Source of the DNA: Saccharopolyspora phatthalungensis
GTDB taxonomy: Bacteria > Actinomycetota > Actinomycetes > Mycobacteriales > Pseudonocardiaceae
NCBI RefSeq assembly: GCF_014203395.1
Contig: NZ_JACHIW010000004.1
Location: forward strand, 62,001 to 126,000
DNA length: 64,000 nucleotides
Direction of reading: 5' to 3'
The position numbers and the translations under genes are program-made. The first letter of the stretch is position 1, and each line of letters opens with the position of its first letter. Shown here piece by piece: positions 51,238-59,512 of this stretch. Below the pieces are notes generated by a model. It was not told the origin of the DNA and ran no database searches. It saw nothing but the letters and a program-made list of their open reading frames with translations.

Positions 51238-52649
51238 GGCATGTCCTTCGGTCGAAGCTGCTCGGGAACGACAGGGAGATCACGCATGACGGTCTTGCTG
51301 CGCATCAGGAACTCCGCCAAGTGGCCGTCATGCGGGAGTCCTGGACGCATCAGATACGTGGGCTGGTCACCGATGTGCAGGTTTCTGATCGAGGGCTCCT
51401 CGATCAGCCGGGACAGAAGTGCTTCGTCGGGTGTGATCGCGGTGAGCGTCAGGGTGTTGCGCAACGGATCGACTCCGACATCAAGTGACCAAGGAGCGAC
51501 CCACACGCACGGAAACGGCAGTTCGATGTTGACCTGAGGCGCGTCGGCCCGATCCAGCAGCACGACCGCCGGCCGAAGCACGGCGCCGCCACCGGGTAGT
51601 TCCGCGACGAGGTCCGGGCCCGAGACCAGTTTGGCATCGCCGAGCCTGCTCCGGAGGTGCTTTTCGAGCGCCCTCGCCTGGTCGATGCCGAATGCGGGCA
51701 GGACGGCGTCGTCGGCTTCGGGTGGGCGAACGGGGATCTTCGACAACGAGCGGGCGATCTCGGCCGCGACACCCGCGGCGTCGCCGTTGACGAACACCGC
51801 CGAGGCGTTGACGCAGGCCGTTGCGCCATGGCCGATGACGGAGTCGACCACCGTCCCGATGTGTTGCTCGTGGTTGCCGTCGGCGAGGAGCACTTTGGAC
51901 CGGCCAGGCCCCTGCACGAGGGTGTCCGCTCGCGCCCCGTATCTGGCCGCGACCTCGTCACCGCCGTAGACCATCGCCAGGTCCGCCTCCCGGACGAAGA
52001 CGTCGGCCACGTCGTGATCGGTGGGCAGCAGGACGACCTGGTCGGTGCCGAACCCGCTCTGCCGCAACGCGCTGACCAGGCGGTGCGGCGTGAATGGCTC
52101 ACGCCTCGACGGTCGCACCGCCACGCGATATCCCATCGCCAGCGCTTCGAGCCATATCGTGTGCGTTGCCGGGTGGTTACCGGGGGCGAGGACGGCGAAG
52201 ACCTCTCCCTTGCGCACCCACACCGTCCCGGCCGCCGCTCCGGAGCGCCAGTCGTTGACAGCGCCGGCCGGTCGCGCCTGTTGCACGGATTCTTCCGCCA
52301 CCCGCGCGCTTTCGGCTATCGACAGCGATGCCCTGCGGACGACCGGCATGGCGACACCCGATGCGCGGCACACCGCGAGTTCGTGCTCGCGCAGCGATAC
52401 GCCGTCCACTTCGCCTAAGAACAGCTCACCGGCGGCGGCCAGGCATTGTGCGCGCTCCTGGGCCGGCATGGGGTGCGCTCGGCGCAGCGCGTCGAGGTTC
52501 CGCTTGATGTACAGCTTGGGGACCAGGCTCAAGTGCGCCAGCGTGGTACCGTCCACGCCGACCACGGGAACGGATCGCGAGGCCCGGAACGGGCCCGAAG
52601 CGCCGAGTGCATCGAGCTGACGGGTATCCGTCCACAGCAGACTCGTCAT
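51207..52649 (-). CDS. LuxC-like acyl reductase / aldehyde dehydrogenase family
   Basis: The 480-aa protein starts at ATG 52649, sharing one base with the upstream stop (TGATG). VFAVLAPGNHPATHTIW and LAMGYRVAVRPSRREPF form the nucleotide-binding part of an aldehyde-dehydrogenase fold. GHGATACVNASAVFV presents the catalytic Cys279. Together with the LuxE-like partner upstream it recalls the LuxC/LuxE pair that reduces fatty acids to aldehydes through an acyl-enzyme. Here it more likely reduces a pathway acid; the substrate is unknown. Confidence 0.82.
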   Translation of the reverse strand: MTSLLWTDTRQLDALGASGPFRASRSVPVVGVDGTTLAHLSLVPKLYIKRNLDALRRAHPMPAQERAQCLAAAGELFLGEVDGVSLREHELAVCRASGVAMPVVRRASLSIAESARVAEESVQQARPAGAVNDWRSGAAAGTVWVRKGEVFAVLAPGNHPATHTIWLEALAMGYRVAVRPSRREPFTPHRLVSALRQSGFGTDQVVLLPTDHDVADVFVREADLAMVYGGDEVAARYGARADTLVQGPGRSKVLLADGNHEQHIGTVVDSVIGHGATACVNASAVFVNGDAAGVAAEIARSLSKIPVRPPEADDAVLPAFGIDQARALEKHLRSRLGDAKLVSGPDLVAELPGGGAVLRPAVVLLDRADAPQVNIELPFPCVWVAPWSLDVGVDPLRNTLTLTAITPDEALLSRLIEEPSIRNLHIGDQPTYLMRPGLPHDGHLAEFLMRSKTVMRDLPVVPEQLRPKDMPCLIAKTNNG

Positions 52650-53749
52650 CAGTAGACTCCCTCGATCACAGTGGAGTCCTCGAACATCGACACCGGGGCC
52701 ACGTCCGCGACGGACACTCCGAGCGCTCCGGGCGGTGCGGCCACCCGCGTAGCCATGTCGCGTTCCAGGTTGTTGGGCAACAGCAGGGACTTGCTCAGGT
52801 GATGCATCACGACCTGACCGCGCGCGCCTTCGGCCACGTCGAGGTGTGAAACCGGGTCTACGACCGAGAACGTCGTGTACGGCGAGAAGGAATCGAACAC
52901 GCACGACCGGTCGCCCGGCTCACTCGTGGCCCGTTCCATGCTGCCGCCCAGGATCATGGTGCTGCCGTACTGGCCGCGAAGTGCGACGTTCGGGAAGATC
53001 TCGTGCTGCAGGATGTACCTGGTATCCGGGTCCATGTGCGCGCCGCCCCACATGATCACCTTCACCTTTGTGTTGATCGCGTCGATGAGCTCATCGCGAG
53101 CGGTCATGCGCTCCAGCAACGGCGGCGTCGCCACGAGCACGCCGATGTCCTGCTGAATCAAAATGGACGCCACCTGGTCCACAACGTGCTCGGCATAGCG
53201 CTCCGCTTCCTGGGCGCGGCCCTCGCTCAGGCACTTTCGGACCCAACGCGGATCCAGGTCGACCGTGAAGCCGATGCCGCCGCGCATTCTGGGTAGTTCG
53301 GCCATCAGCCGACCGAAGATGTGCGGTCCGCTCGGTGCCACGGTTAACCAATTTGCGCCAGTGGGAAAACCTAACTCGTCCATCCGACCGGATTTCCATG
53401 CCAGCGAACGCTCGAACCAATCGGCCAGCAGGGCGACGCGCTTGGGCGCCCCCGTCGTTCCTCCGCTGTCGTAGGAACCGATGACATCGGCTTGGCCGTG
53501 GTAGCCGCGCGGGATCAGGTCTTCGAGCGGGATCTCCCGGAGTTCGTTGACAACGTTGGGGAACAGCCTGAGGTCCGCGTGGGTGCGCACGTCGCGGCGC
53601 GGGTCGAACTCCAGCGAGCCCGCCCGTTCCAACCAGAACGGAGATCCCGTTGCGGGGCTGAAGTGCCATTCCATCGCGGCGGAGATGAACTCGCTTTCGG
53701 TCCAGTTCCGGTCCGTGTCAAGATCGGCAGTCGCCACGGCCTTGGACAT
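52649..53749 (-). CDS. LuxE-like acyl-activating synthetase
   Basis: ATG 53749, behind GGGG, gives 366 aa; an in-frame TTG at 53791 would add 14 residues. IGSYDSGGTTGAPKRVALL is the AMP-binding loop, and GQYGSTMILGG and VVMHHLSKSLLLPNN fit the LuxE/acyl-protein synthetase branch of adenylating enzymes. Residues lie close to family length (~370). It is the first gene of a three-gene minus-strand operon. It should activate a carboxylic acid and pass the acyl group to the LuxC-like reductase. Confidence 0.82.
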   Translation of the reverse strand: MSKAVATADLDTDRNWTESEFISAAMEWHFSPATGSPFWLERAGSLEFDPRRDVRTHADLRLFPNVVNELREIPLEDLIPRGYHGQADVIGSYDSGGTTGAPKRVALLADWFERSLAWKSGRMDELGFPTGANWLTVAPSGPHIFGRLMAELPRMRGGIGFTVDLDPRWVRKCLSEGRAQEAERYAEHVVDQVASILIQQDIGVLVATPPLLERMTARDELIDAINTKVKVIMWGGAHMDPDTRYILQHEIFPNVALRGQYGSTMILGGSMERATSEPGDRSCVFDSFSPYTTFSVVDPVSHLDVAEGARGQVVMHHLSKSLLLPNNLERDMATRVAAPPGALGVSVADVAPVSMFEDSTVIEGVY

Positions 53750-54993
53750 CACGTTCCCCAAACTCTTCGGATGGTATTGGTGAGTTTTCAACGCTCGTTA
53801 ACAGTTCGTTCACACTGGGCGCGTTAGTCTCCGCGCCGCTCGCGTGACGGTCTGTCCCCAGCTCATTTGACCCCGATTTTGCGCACGATAAATGCCAATG
53901 CGGTCGTGCTCGCTCGAATACTTCGAAATGCTGCCGATCGCGACTGTTCTCGATCTGTCTCTCTGCGGCCGACAGTATGCGCAGCGCAAGAGCCTCCAAA
54001 AGATCCCAGCGCTGACGAATGCCTTAAGGTCCACGCGACACTGCCCAAAAGTCTAGGGCGAAGAGGTTGAAAAACTTTAAACAATAGTGCTCGCCGTCGC
54101 GATCCGCAATAACGGTTCTGTCTCGTCCCACGGAATGGGCCCAGCCGGCGCGTCCTGCGGGCAGGTCACGCCCGGCTGGCAGCGGTGGACGGTCGATCGT
54201 CCAGGAGCAACGGCTCTCGCCCAAAGGGAGTCGGTCCTGGGTCGCAGCTCGCCAAGCGCCGCCATCGCCGCGCCGGGACTGCCGTACTGGTCGGCGGGCC
54301 GGCTCGTACGGGCTGATGCCGCTGATCGAGCGGGTTCAGCCGGTGCGAAGCCAGCGTGGTCAGGCGTCCAAGCGCAACGACGAGATCTTCGCTGATCCGG
54401 CCAACGCATACGATAAACACCGCCAGGCGGGATATGTCAAGCAATCCTGCTGCGGTTTAGCACACTACCGATCCGACCTGTGCATCTACCGACCTGTAGA
54501 GCGCGTCGCGGCTGCCCCGTCCCCTTGGTAACGCCTCGCCCGCGGGGACCGATAGACCAACGTCAGGGCCCGCACCGGTGCGGCGATACCGTGGGCAGAC
54601 CGTCTTGGGCAAAAGGCGGTCGCACTCGTGGTCGGACACGCGATTGAGCCGCCGACGCCGCCCGAAGCCGAACTCGACGGTGCCATAGGACGGTGCGCAT
54701 TCGAGGTCGCCGGCGGGCCGAACGGTGATTTTCTCGGCCCGCCGTTCCCTTCGATAACCCGGAATTCTGGTGTAGATCCGGGCGAAACATGTTGTACGGC
54801 AACGGTCATCGAGAGTAATCCCGCATAACGCGTTTCTTCGGCGTGGTCATCTTCTGATCGACTCAAGCGCGCGGGCGCGTCACGCTGCCTGGCGGTGCGA
54901 TAGGCGATGTTCTAAACTCGAACACGCAGGCAGTCATGCCGACGTAGCGTGTTTCCCGCTACGAGTTCACTCACTTGTAGTTTAGGTGGCGCA
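53750..54993. other. Long intergenic region, divergent promoters
   Basis: About 1.2 kb between the LuxE-like gene (minus) and the Lsr2-like gene (plus). No frame here has a motif or convincing ribosome site. GC content drops in parts (53860-54080), as expected around promoters and as Lsr2-type proteins prefer. Confidence 0.5.
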
Positions 54994-55434
54994 TTGGCCG
55001 AGCAGACCGTGGTTGAGTTCGTCGATGACATCGACGGGACGCCAGCCCAGCAGACCATCACCTTCGCGCTGGACGGGGTGACATACGAGATCGATCTCAG
55101 TGATCGTCACGCTAAGCAACTCCGGTCCGTTTTGGAGCGCCACATCGAGCATGCGCGCACCGTGCCCGCCCCCGGCGAGAAGAAGGCACCGGCCGTGCGG
55201 GCGAAGCAGCAGGCTCGCCGGTCCAACAAGGACCTGACCGAGCAGATCCGCGGCGCGGCGCAGCGCACTCGCGAGTACCTGAACAAAAAGGTCGCCGCGG
55301 AGCAGGCAATGCGGATCGATCAGGAACCGGTCGAAGAGGTGGAGACGATGTTGGTCGAGCCGCCCACAACCGATCGGCCGGAGAGGACCGCGAGCGCTCC
55401 GGAGTTGCTTCCACCGCAGTTCTTGTCTGCGTAG
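54994..55434 (+). CDS. lsr2: Lsr2-like nucleoid protein with divergent C-terminus
   Basis: TTG 54994 with AGGTGG upstream gives 146 aa. The N-terminal ~60 residues are classical Lsr2: EQTVVEFVDDIDGTPAQQT, TFALDGVTYEIDLS and the AKQLRSVLERHIEHAR helix for dimerisation. Normal Lsr2 proteins (~110 aa) end in a DNA-binding domain with an RGR hook. Here the rest is a basic coil (RRSNKDLTEQIRGAAQRT) followed by an acidic/Pro-rich tail without RGR. It may modulate Lsr2 by mixed dimers or bind DNA differently. It lies within the secondary-metabolite region. Confidence 0.88.
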   Translation: MAEQTVVEFVDDIDGTPAQQTITFALDGVTYEIDLSDRHAKQLRSVLERHIEHARTVPAPGEKKAPAVRAKQQARRSNKDLTEQIRGAAQRTREYLNKKVAAEQAMRIDQEPVEEVETMLVEPPTTDRPERTASAPELLPPQFLSA

Positions 55435-55654
55435 TCCCGCGCTCTCGGCAATAGCGGGAGAGTCCACTGTCGACGTCGGCAGTCACTTGAGACAGTGCGA
55501 AGTCGGAGTCGGGCCGGAAGTCGGTGGGGCATGGGTTCTGCACGAGGACGCAGTCGTGGCCGGATGGGGGTTCCGGTCTGCGTACTTTTCCCAGTACAGT
55601 CCGTAGCACGCGGTGTGACGCAGGTTGCAGTCCTGTCGTCCCCGACGTTCGTAG

Positions 55655-55807
55655 AGACCGCCGGACAGGGCGAAAGCGCAGCTCAGCGCGCTTGATCGCG
55701 AGCTTGCCCGGCGCTATCGATCTTGGCGTGAACTTGAGGCTCTCCAGACGTCTGAAGACGTCGTGAAGAAGATCTTGACTGACTTGAGTCAAGCTCGAAT
55801 CAGCTAG
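55655..55807 (+). pseudogene. Coding-like helical fragment without a start
   Basis: After a TAG at 55652 the frame reads RAKAQLSALDRELARRYRSW, LEALQTSEDVVKKIL and LSQARIS to TAG 55805. It looks like the C-terminal coil of a small actinobacterial protein, but there is no start codon in the open part. It may be a decayed gene; a frameshift from the frame ending at 55695 is possible. The SsgA-like gene starts 26 bp later. Confidence 0.3.
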
Positions 55808-55833
55808 GGAGTCAACGCCAAGGAGTGCACAAA

Positions 55834-56259
55834 ATGATGGCCAGCGACCACAAGACGATCCAGACCGCCACCTTCTTCCACCTGGTGGCCCCGGCCAGCG
55901 TGAACGCGCCGGTGGGCGTGGAGCTGCGGTACGACAGCCGTAACCCCTACGAGGTGTCGATGAGCTTCAACACCGGTAAGCCCAACACGGTCGACTGGGT
56001 GTTCGGCCGCGATCTCCTGGCCGACGGCCTGTTAATCGACAGCGGGGAAGGCGACGTGCGGATCAGCCCCCAAGCGGGCGAGACCGCGCTGGTTCTGATC
56101 ACGTTGACCTCGCCGGCCGGACAGGCCACCTTCGAAGCCGACGCCGATCTGCTGTCGGAGTTCTTGAACGACAGCTACGAGGTCGTCGCGCCCGGTGACG
56201 AGCACCTGTTCATGGATGTCGACGAGGCGCTGAGCCGGCTGATGCAGCACGAGCTGTGA
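55834..56259 (+). CDS. SsgA-like sporulation/cell-division regulator
   Basis: ATG 55834, 8 nt after AAGGAG, gives 141 aa, the normal SALP length. PVGVELRYDSRNPYEVSMSF, TVDWVFGRDLLADGL, then GEGDVRISPQ and FLNDSYEVVAPGDEH follow the SsgA/SsgB pattern closely. These proteins occur only in sporulating or morphologically complex actinomycetes and guide septum placement and wall remodelling. Whether this is the SsgB orthologue cannot be decided here. It may link the cluster to development. Confidence 0.93.
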   Translation: MMASDHKTIQTATFFHLVAPASVNAPVGVELRYDSRNPYEVSMSFNTGKPNTVDWVFGRDLLADGLLIDSGEGDVRISPQAGETALVLITLTSPAGQATFEADADLLSEFLNDSYEVVAPGDEHLFMDVDEALSRLMQHEL

Positions 56260-57279
56260 GCGGTCGCTTACCGGACTGGGCGCGGTTACTGACAGCCGCC
56301 GACCGGTCAGCTCAAGATCCCGCGCTGATCAGCGCGTAGTTGTGGTGGTCGCCGATGCCAGGATTACCAGAAGGCGGCCACCGGAGGATGTCCCCGACAA
56401 CGCCCGGCCCACGGCCCAATGATCTGGGCGGCCCGCCGACAGCTCGCAATCCCGTGAACCTGTCCTGCTTGAGCATCGGCGAGGCCCCGTTGGCGGCCAG
56501 GAACCAAACTTTCTCGCAAAATTCACGATCACTGTTGTAGACTGCCGCCGCTGTCGTGTGCTCGCACATGCGGATTGTCGAGCCTCCGCGGGTATTTTCC
56601 GTCGAGTCGGTCCGGTGGTCGCAACCGGGCCACCGCCCAGTCTCGGTCGATTTCAGTCTCGGTCGATTTCAGCTGATCCCGGTCTCCGCTCGCCACTTCG
56701 GCGAGCGCACGCCGATCGGGCAGGCCCCACACCGCGCCGCGCGGCAGCCGAAAACGGTTAGCACGCCCCGGATTCGCTATCTCCTAGCCCGTTCGCGGCA
56801 GCAGCGGCAGCGCCCCTCGGCGGATCACCGGCTGCCCGAATAGCTCTAATTTCTTGGTACGAACGGGCAGACCTATCGCGCAACTGGCTGATTTCACACC
56901 ATGATGACTTGGCGTAAGGGACATCACGCTGGTGTTCGCCCGACGTGGGTTGGAGTCCGACGTGCAGTATGACTTTCACGGCATAGCGCTCGTCATCAGG
57001 GGTAGCTCCACCCACATCGGCGCGGGCCGCAGCCGTTGCGGGGCCAGCGTCGTTGTCCGCGGAATCAGTGAGGCGGAGGGCAAGTCCGCTGTGAACGAGC
57101 TCGGGGCCTGGCAGGAGAAGTGACCTTCGCGTTTTCGACCTGCGCGACGTGAACCGGGTGCAGATCAGCTGCCGTTGGCAGCGACAGACCATCCCGATCA
57201 GCGGGATGGGAGCCGAACCGGAAGAACTCCGGGGTCAACGCCCGCCCCCCTTTGGCTACAGATAGTTACGGAGCACCGC
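56260..57279. other. Long intergenic region before the PKS operon
   Basis: About 1 kb without a supported gene; short frames here lack motifs. It should contain the promoter of the 57280-64000 gene set. A 2 x 16-bp tandem repeat lies at 56638-56669. Confidence 0.5.
56638..56669 (+). repeat. Tandem 16-bp repeat, two copies
   Basis: CAGTCTCGGTCGATTT occurs twice in direct succession (56638-56653, 56654-56669), followed by CAG. It lies ~610 bp upstream of the nitronate monooxygenase gene and could be a replication-slippage product or a binding site. Confidence 0.7.
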
Positions 57280-58398
57280 ATGGCACTGAGCACTCCTTTG
57301 AGTGAACGAATCGGGATCGAGCTGCCGTTCATGCAGTCCGGAATGGGCGGCATCGGCCCCATCACGCTTGCTCGTCTCGCCGCGGCGATCTCGAATGCGG
57401 GTGCGCTGGGCACCTTGGCGCATCCGGCGATCGTCCTGGAGGAACCCGGGGTCAGCGGGGAACGCCTTGCCGAGCTCGTGCAAGACGTAGTGAGACAGGT
57501 GCGTGAGGGGATCCGGCTGGCCGTTTCGCTCACCGACAAGCCGTTGGCCATCAACGTGCGGATCGCACAAGAGCAGCCGGACGCTCCGGAAGTGCTCAAG
57601 GCGATCCTGGAGGAGCGCGAGCGCGACCCCAAGGTCAAGGCGCAGTTGCGAGTGCTCACCACCTCCGGTGGCCACCCCCGGATGTACGGAATGAACGACA
57701 GCTTCCGGGAATCCGGGATGCTCCACTTCCACGCGGTCTCGAACGTGCGGCACGCGCTCTCGGCCCAGGCCGAGGGCATGGACGGCGTGATCGCGACGGG
57801 ATTCGAGGCCGCGGGCCACGTCGGCCACCACCCGGTCCACACCTTCGTGCTGGTTCCCTCCATCGCGGCGGCGGTGGACATCCCCGTGCTGTGCGCCGGC
57901 GGCGTGGTCGACGGTGCGGCACTCGCCGGAGCGCTCACGCTCGGCGCTCAGATGGGGTACATCGGTTCGCGCTTCCTCGCCGCTGAGGAGTGCGAGTACA
58001 ACGACGGCAACAAGAAGTTCATCGTCGAAGCGTCGGAGACGCAAACCGAGGTGGTCCCGGCCTTCTTCGGTCCCGGCCGGTTCATCGAGAACGGCTTCAC
58101 CGCGGAGGTTCAGCGGTTGGTGGACACCAATGCGCCGTATCTGGAGCGAATTCGCATCGAGGGTGCGGCAATGCGTCGCGGTGCGATGGAGGGCGACCTG
58201 GAGACCGGCATGATGGTCGGGGGCCAGGGGATCGGACGCATCAAATCCATCCTGTCGGCGGGCGAAATCGTGCGGCAAATTCATGCCGAGGCGGAGCAGG
58301 CATTGATGCGCGCCGGCGGATTCGTTACGTCCGTTGCCGCGGCCGTCCCGGAGCAGGTGGCGCGGCGCGAGTCCCAACCTCAGGAACTGGCGAAGTAG
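57280..58398 (+). CDS. Nitronate monooxygenase-family flavoprotein
   Basis: ATG 57280 (GGAG 6 nt upstream) gives 372 aa. PFMQSGMGGIGPITLARLAA, then ATGFEAAGHVGHH, and VLCAGGVVDGAALAGALTLGAQM form the FMN-binding TIM barrel of the 2-nitropropane dioxygenase family, with the family His in AGHVGHH. Members oxidise nitronates, but the same fold supplies trans-acting enoyl reductases (PfaD-type) to some polyketide synthases. Its place just before a cyclase-like gene and a PKS makes a tailoring or enoyl-reducing role worth considering. Confidence 0.88.
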   Translation: MALSTPLSERIGIELPFMQSGMGGIGPITLARLAAAISNAGALGTLAHPAIVLEEPGVSGERLAELVQDVVRQVREGIRLAVSLTDKPLAINVRIAQEQPDAPEVLKAILEERERDPKVKAQLRVLTTSGGHPRMYGMNDSFRESGMLHFHAVSNVRHALSAQAEGMDGVIATGFEAAGHVGHHPVHTFVLVPSIAAAVDIPVLCAGGVVDGAALAGALTLGAQMGYIGSRFLAAEECEYNDGNKKFIVEASETQTEVVPAFFGPGRFIENGFTAEVQRLVDTNAPYLERIRIEGAAMRRGAMEGDLETGMMVGGQGIGRIKSILSAGEIVRQIHAEAEQALMRAGGFVTSVAAAVPEQVARRESQPQELAK

Positions 58399-58501
58399 GT
58401 TCGCGGGAACGTGCCGTGCCCGGCCCGGAGGGCTTTCCTCCGGGCACGCGGGGCGTGTTTCTGGTGTTTGTCAGCTTTTTGCTACTTGGATCTGGGCGCG
58501 C

Positions 58502-59512
58502 ATGCTTAAACGTATCTTTGACCAGCAGGGCATGACGATCGATGGTGTGGTAAGTGAGGCGCTCGCGTACTTTCAACGGGGTCAGTTCGCGGATGGATCA
58601 ATACCAGACCCTTCCATCACGGAGTTTCCCACCGCGACACTCCTAAAATATTGGGACACGATCAACGCGCTCAAGGCGATCGCGTTGTGGCGAGATCAGG
58701 TCGACTACGACGACCGCGGCACCGTCGACGCGGTACTCAAGTACTTGCGGTCCTGCGAGAAGCCGAACGGGCTGATCAGCTGGGGCACGCTCGAAACCGC
58801 ACCGTCCGAGTACTGCACCGAGACGACCAGCGAGTACATCTCCAGCCTCACCCACCTTGGCCTCGTCGACGAGGCGAAGAAGAAGGCCATGGTGTTGCGC
58901 AGTCAGCAGCTTCCCTCCGGCCCGTGGTCGGAGGTGCATCCGCATGTCCCGAAGGCGTTTCAGACCGTTCCGTCGGTGACCGGGTTCGCATTGGGCGCGC
59001 TGCTCGGACTGGACATCGAACCGCTCTACGTGGACGAAGCGCTGAATTTCCTCGTCAGCACGCAGCACGACGACGGGCATTTCGGCATCAACTGGTTTTA
59101 TTACAACACCTACTACTACCTCACGCGGCCGGTTACCGCGGCCTTGGCGAACTTTGGGCACTACACGGCGGTCGCCGCCACCCGTGACTTCGTGCTGAGT
59201 CAGCAGCGCGAGGACGGCAGCTGGTACACCCAGGTCCAGGGTTTCTCTGACTTCTCCTCGCCCGAGCTGCACACGACGCTCGCGCTCGAAACGCTCGTCC
59301 ATGCCGGCATGGACGCCGATGAGCGGGCCGTGAGCAAGGGCATCGCCTGGCTGCTGACCAGGCTCCGGCCAGATGGCTCCTGGTATGGGGGGCCGTATCC
59401 ATATCCCGAAACCGACAGCTACCGCGACTTCCGGGCCTTGCAGGACGTTTACGCGACCTCTCAGGTGCTCGGGCTCCTCAAATTACTCGTGGATCTGGAG
59501 AACGAACAATGA
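58502..59512 (+). CDS. Alpha/alpha-toroid protein (prenyltransferase/squalene-cyclase repeat family)
   Basis: ATG 58502 gives 336 aa built from repeats with DG-x-W/F turns: DGSIPDPS, NGLISWGT, SGPWSEVHP, DDGHFGINWFYY, EDGSWYTQ and DGSWYGGPY. This is the alpha/alpha-barrel repeat seen in squalene-hopene cyclases and protein prenyltransferase beta subunits, about half the length of a triterpene cyclase. The protonating DxDD motif of class II cyclases is not visible. Its stop overlaps the PKS start (ATGA), so the two are translationally coupled. It might fold or cyclise the polyketide chain or another hydrophobic substrate, which is inference. Confidence 0.82.
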   Translation: MLKRIFDQQGMTIDGVVSEALAYFQRGQFADGSIPDPSITEFPTATLLKYWDTINALKAIALWRDQVDYDDRGTVDAVLKYLRSCEKPNGLISWGTLETAPSEYCTETTSEYISSLTHLGLVDEAKKKAMVLRSQQLPSGPWSEVHPHVPKAFQTVPSVTGFALGALLGLDIEPLYVDEALNFLVSTQHDDGHFGINWFYYNTYYYLTRPVTAALANFGHYTAVAATRDFVLSQQREDGSWYTQVQGFSDFSSPELHTTLALETLVHAGMDADERAVSKGIAWLLTRLRPDGSWYGGPYPYPETDSYRDFRALQDVYATSQVLGLLKLLVDLENEQ

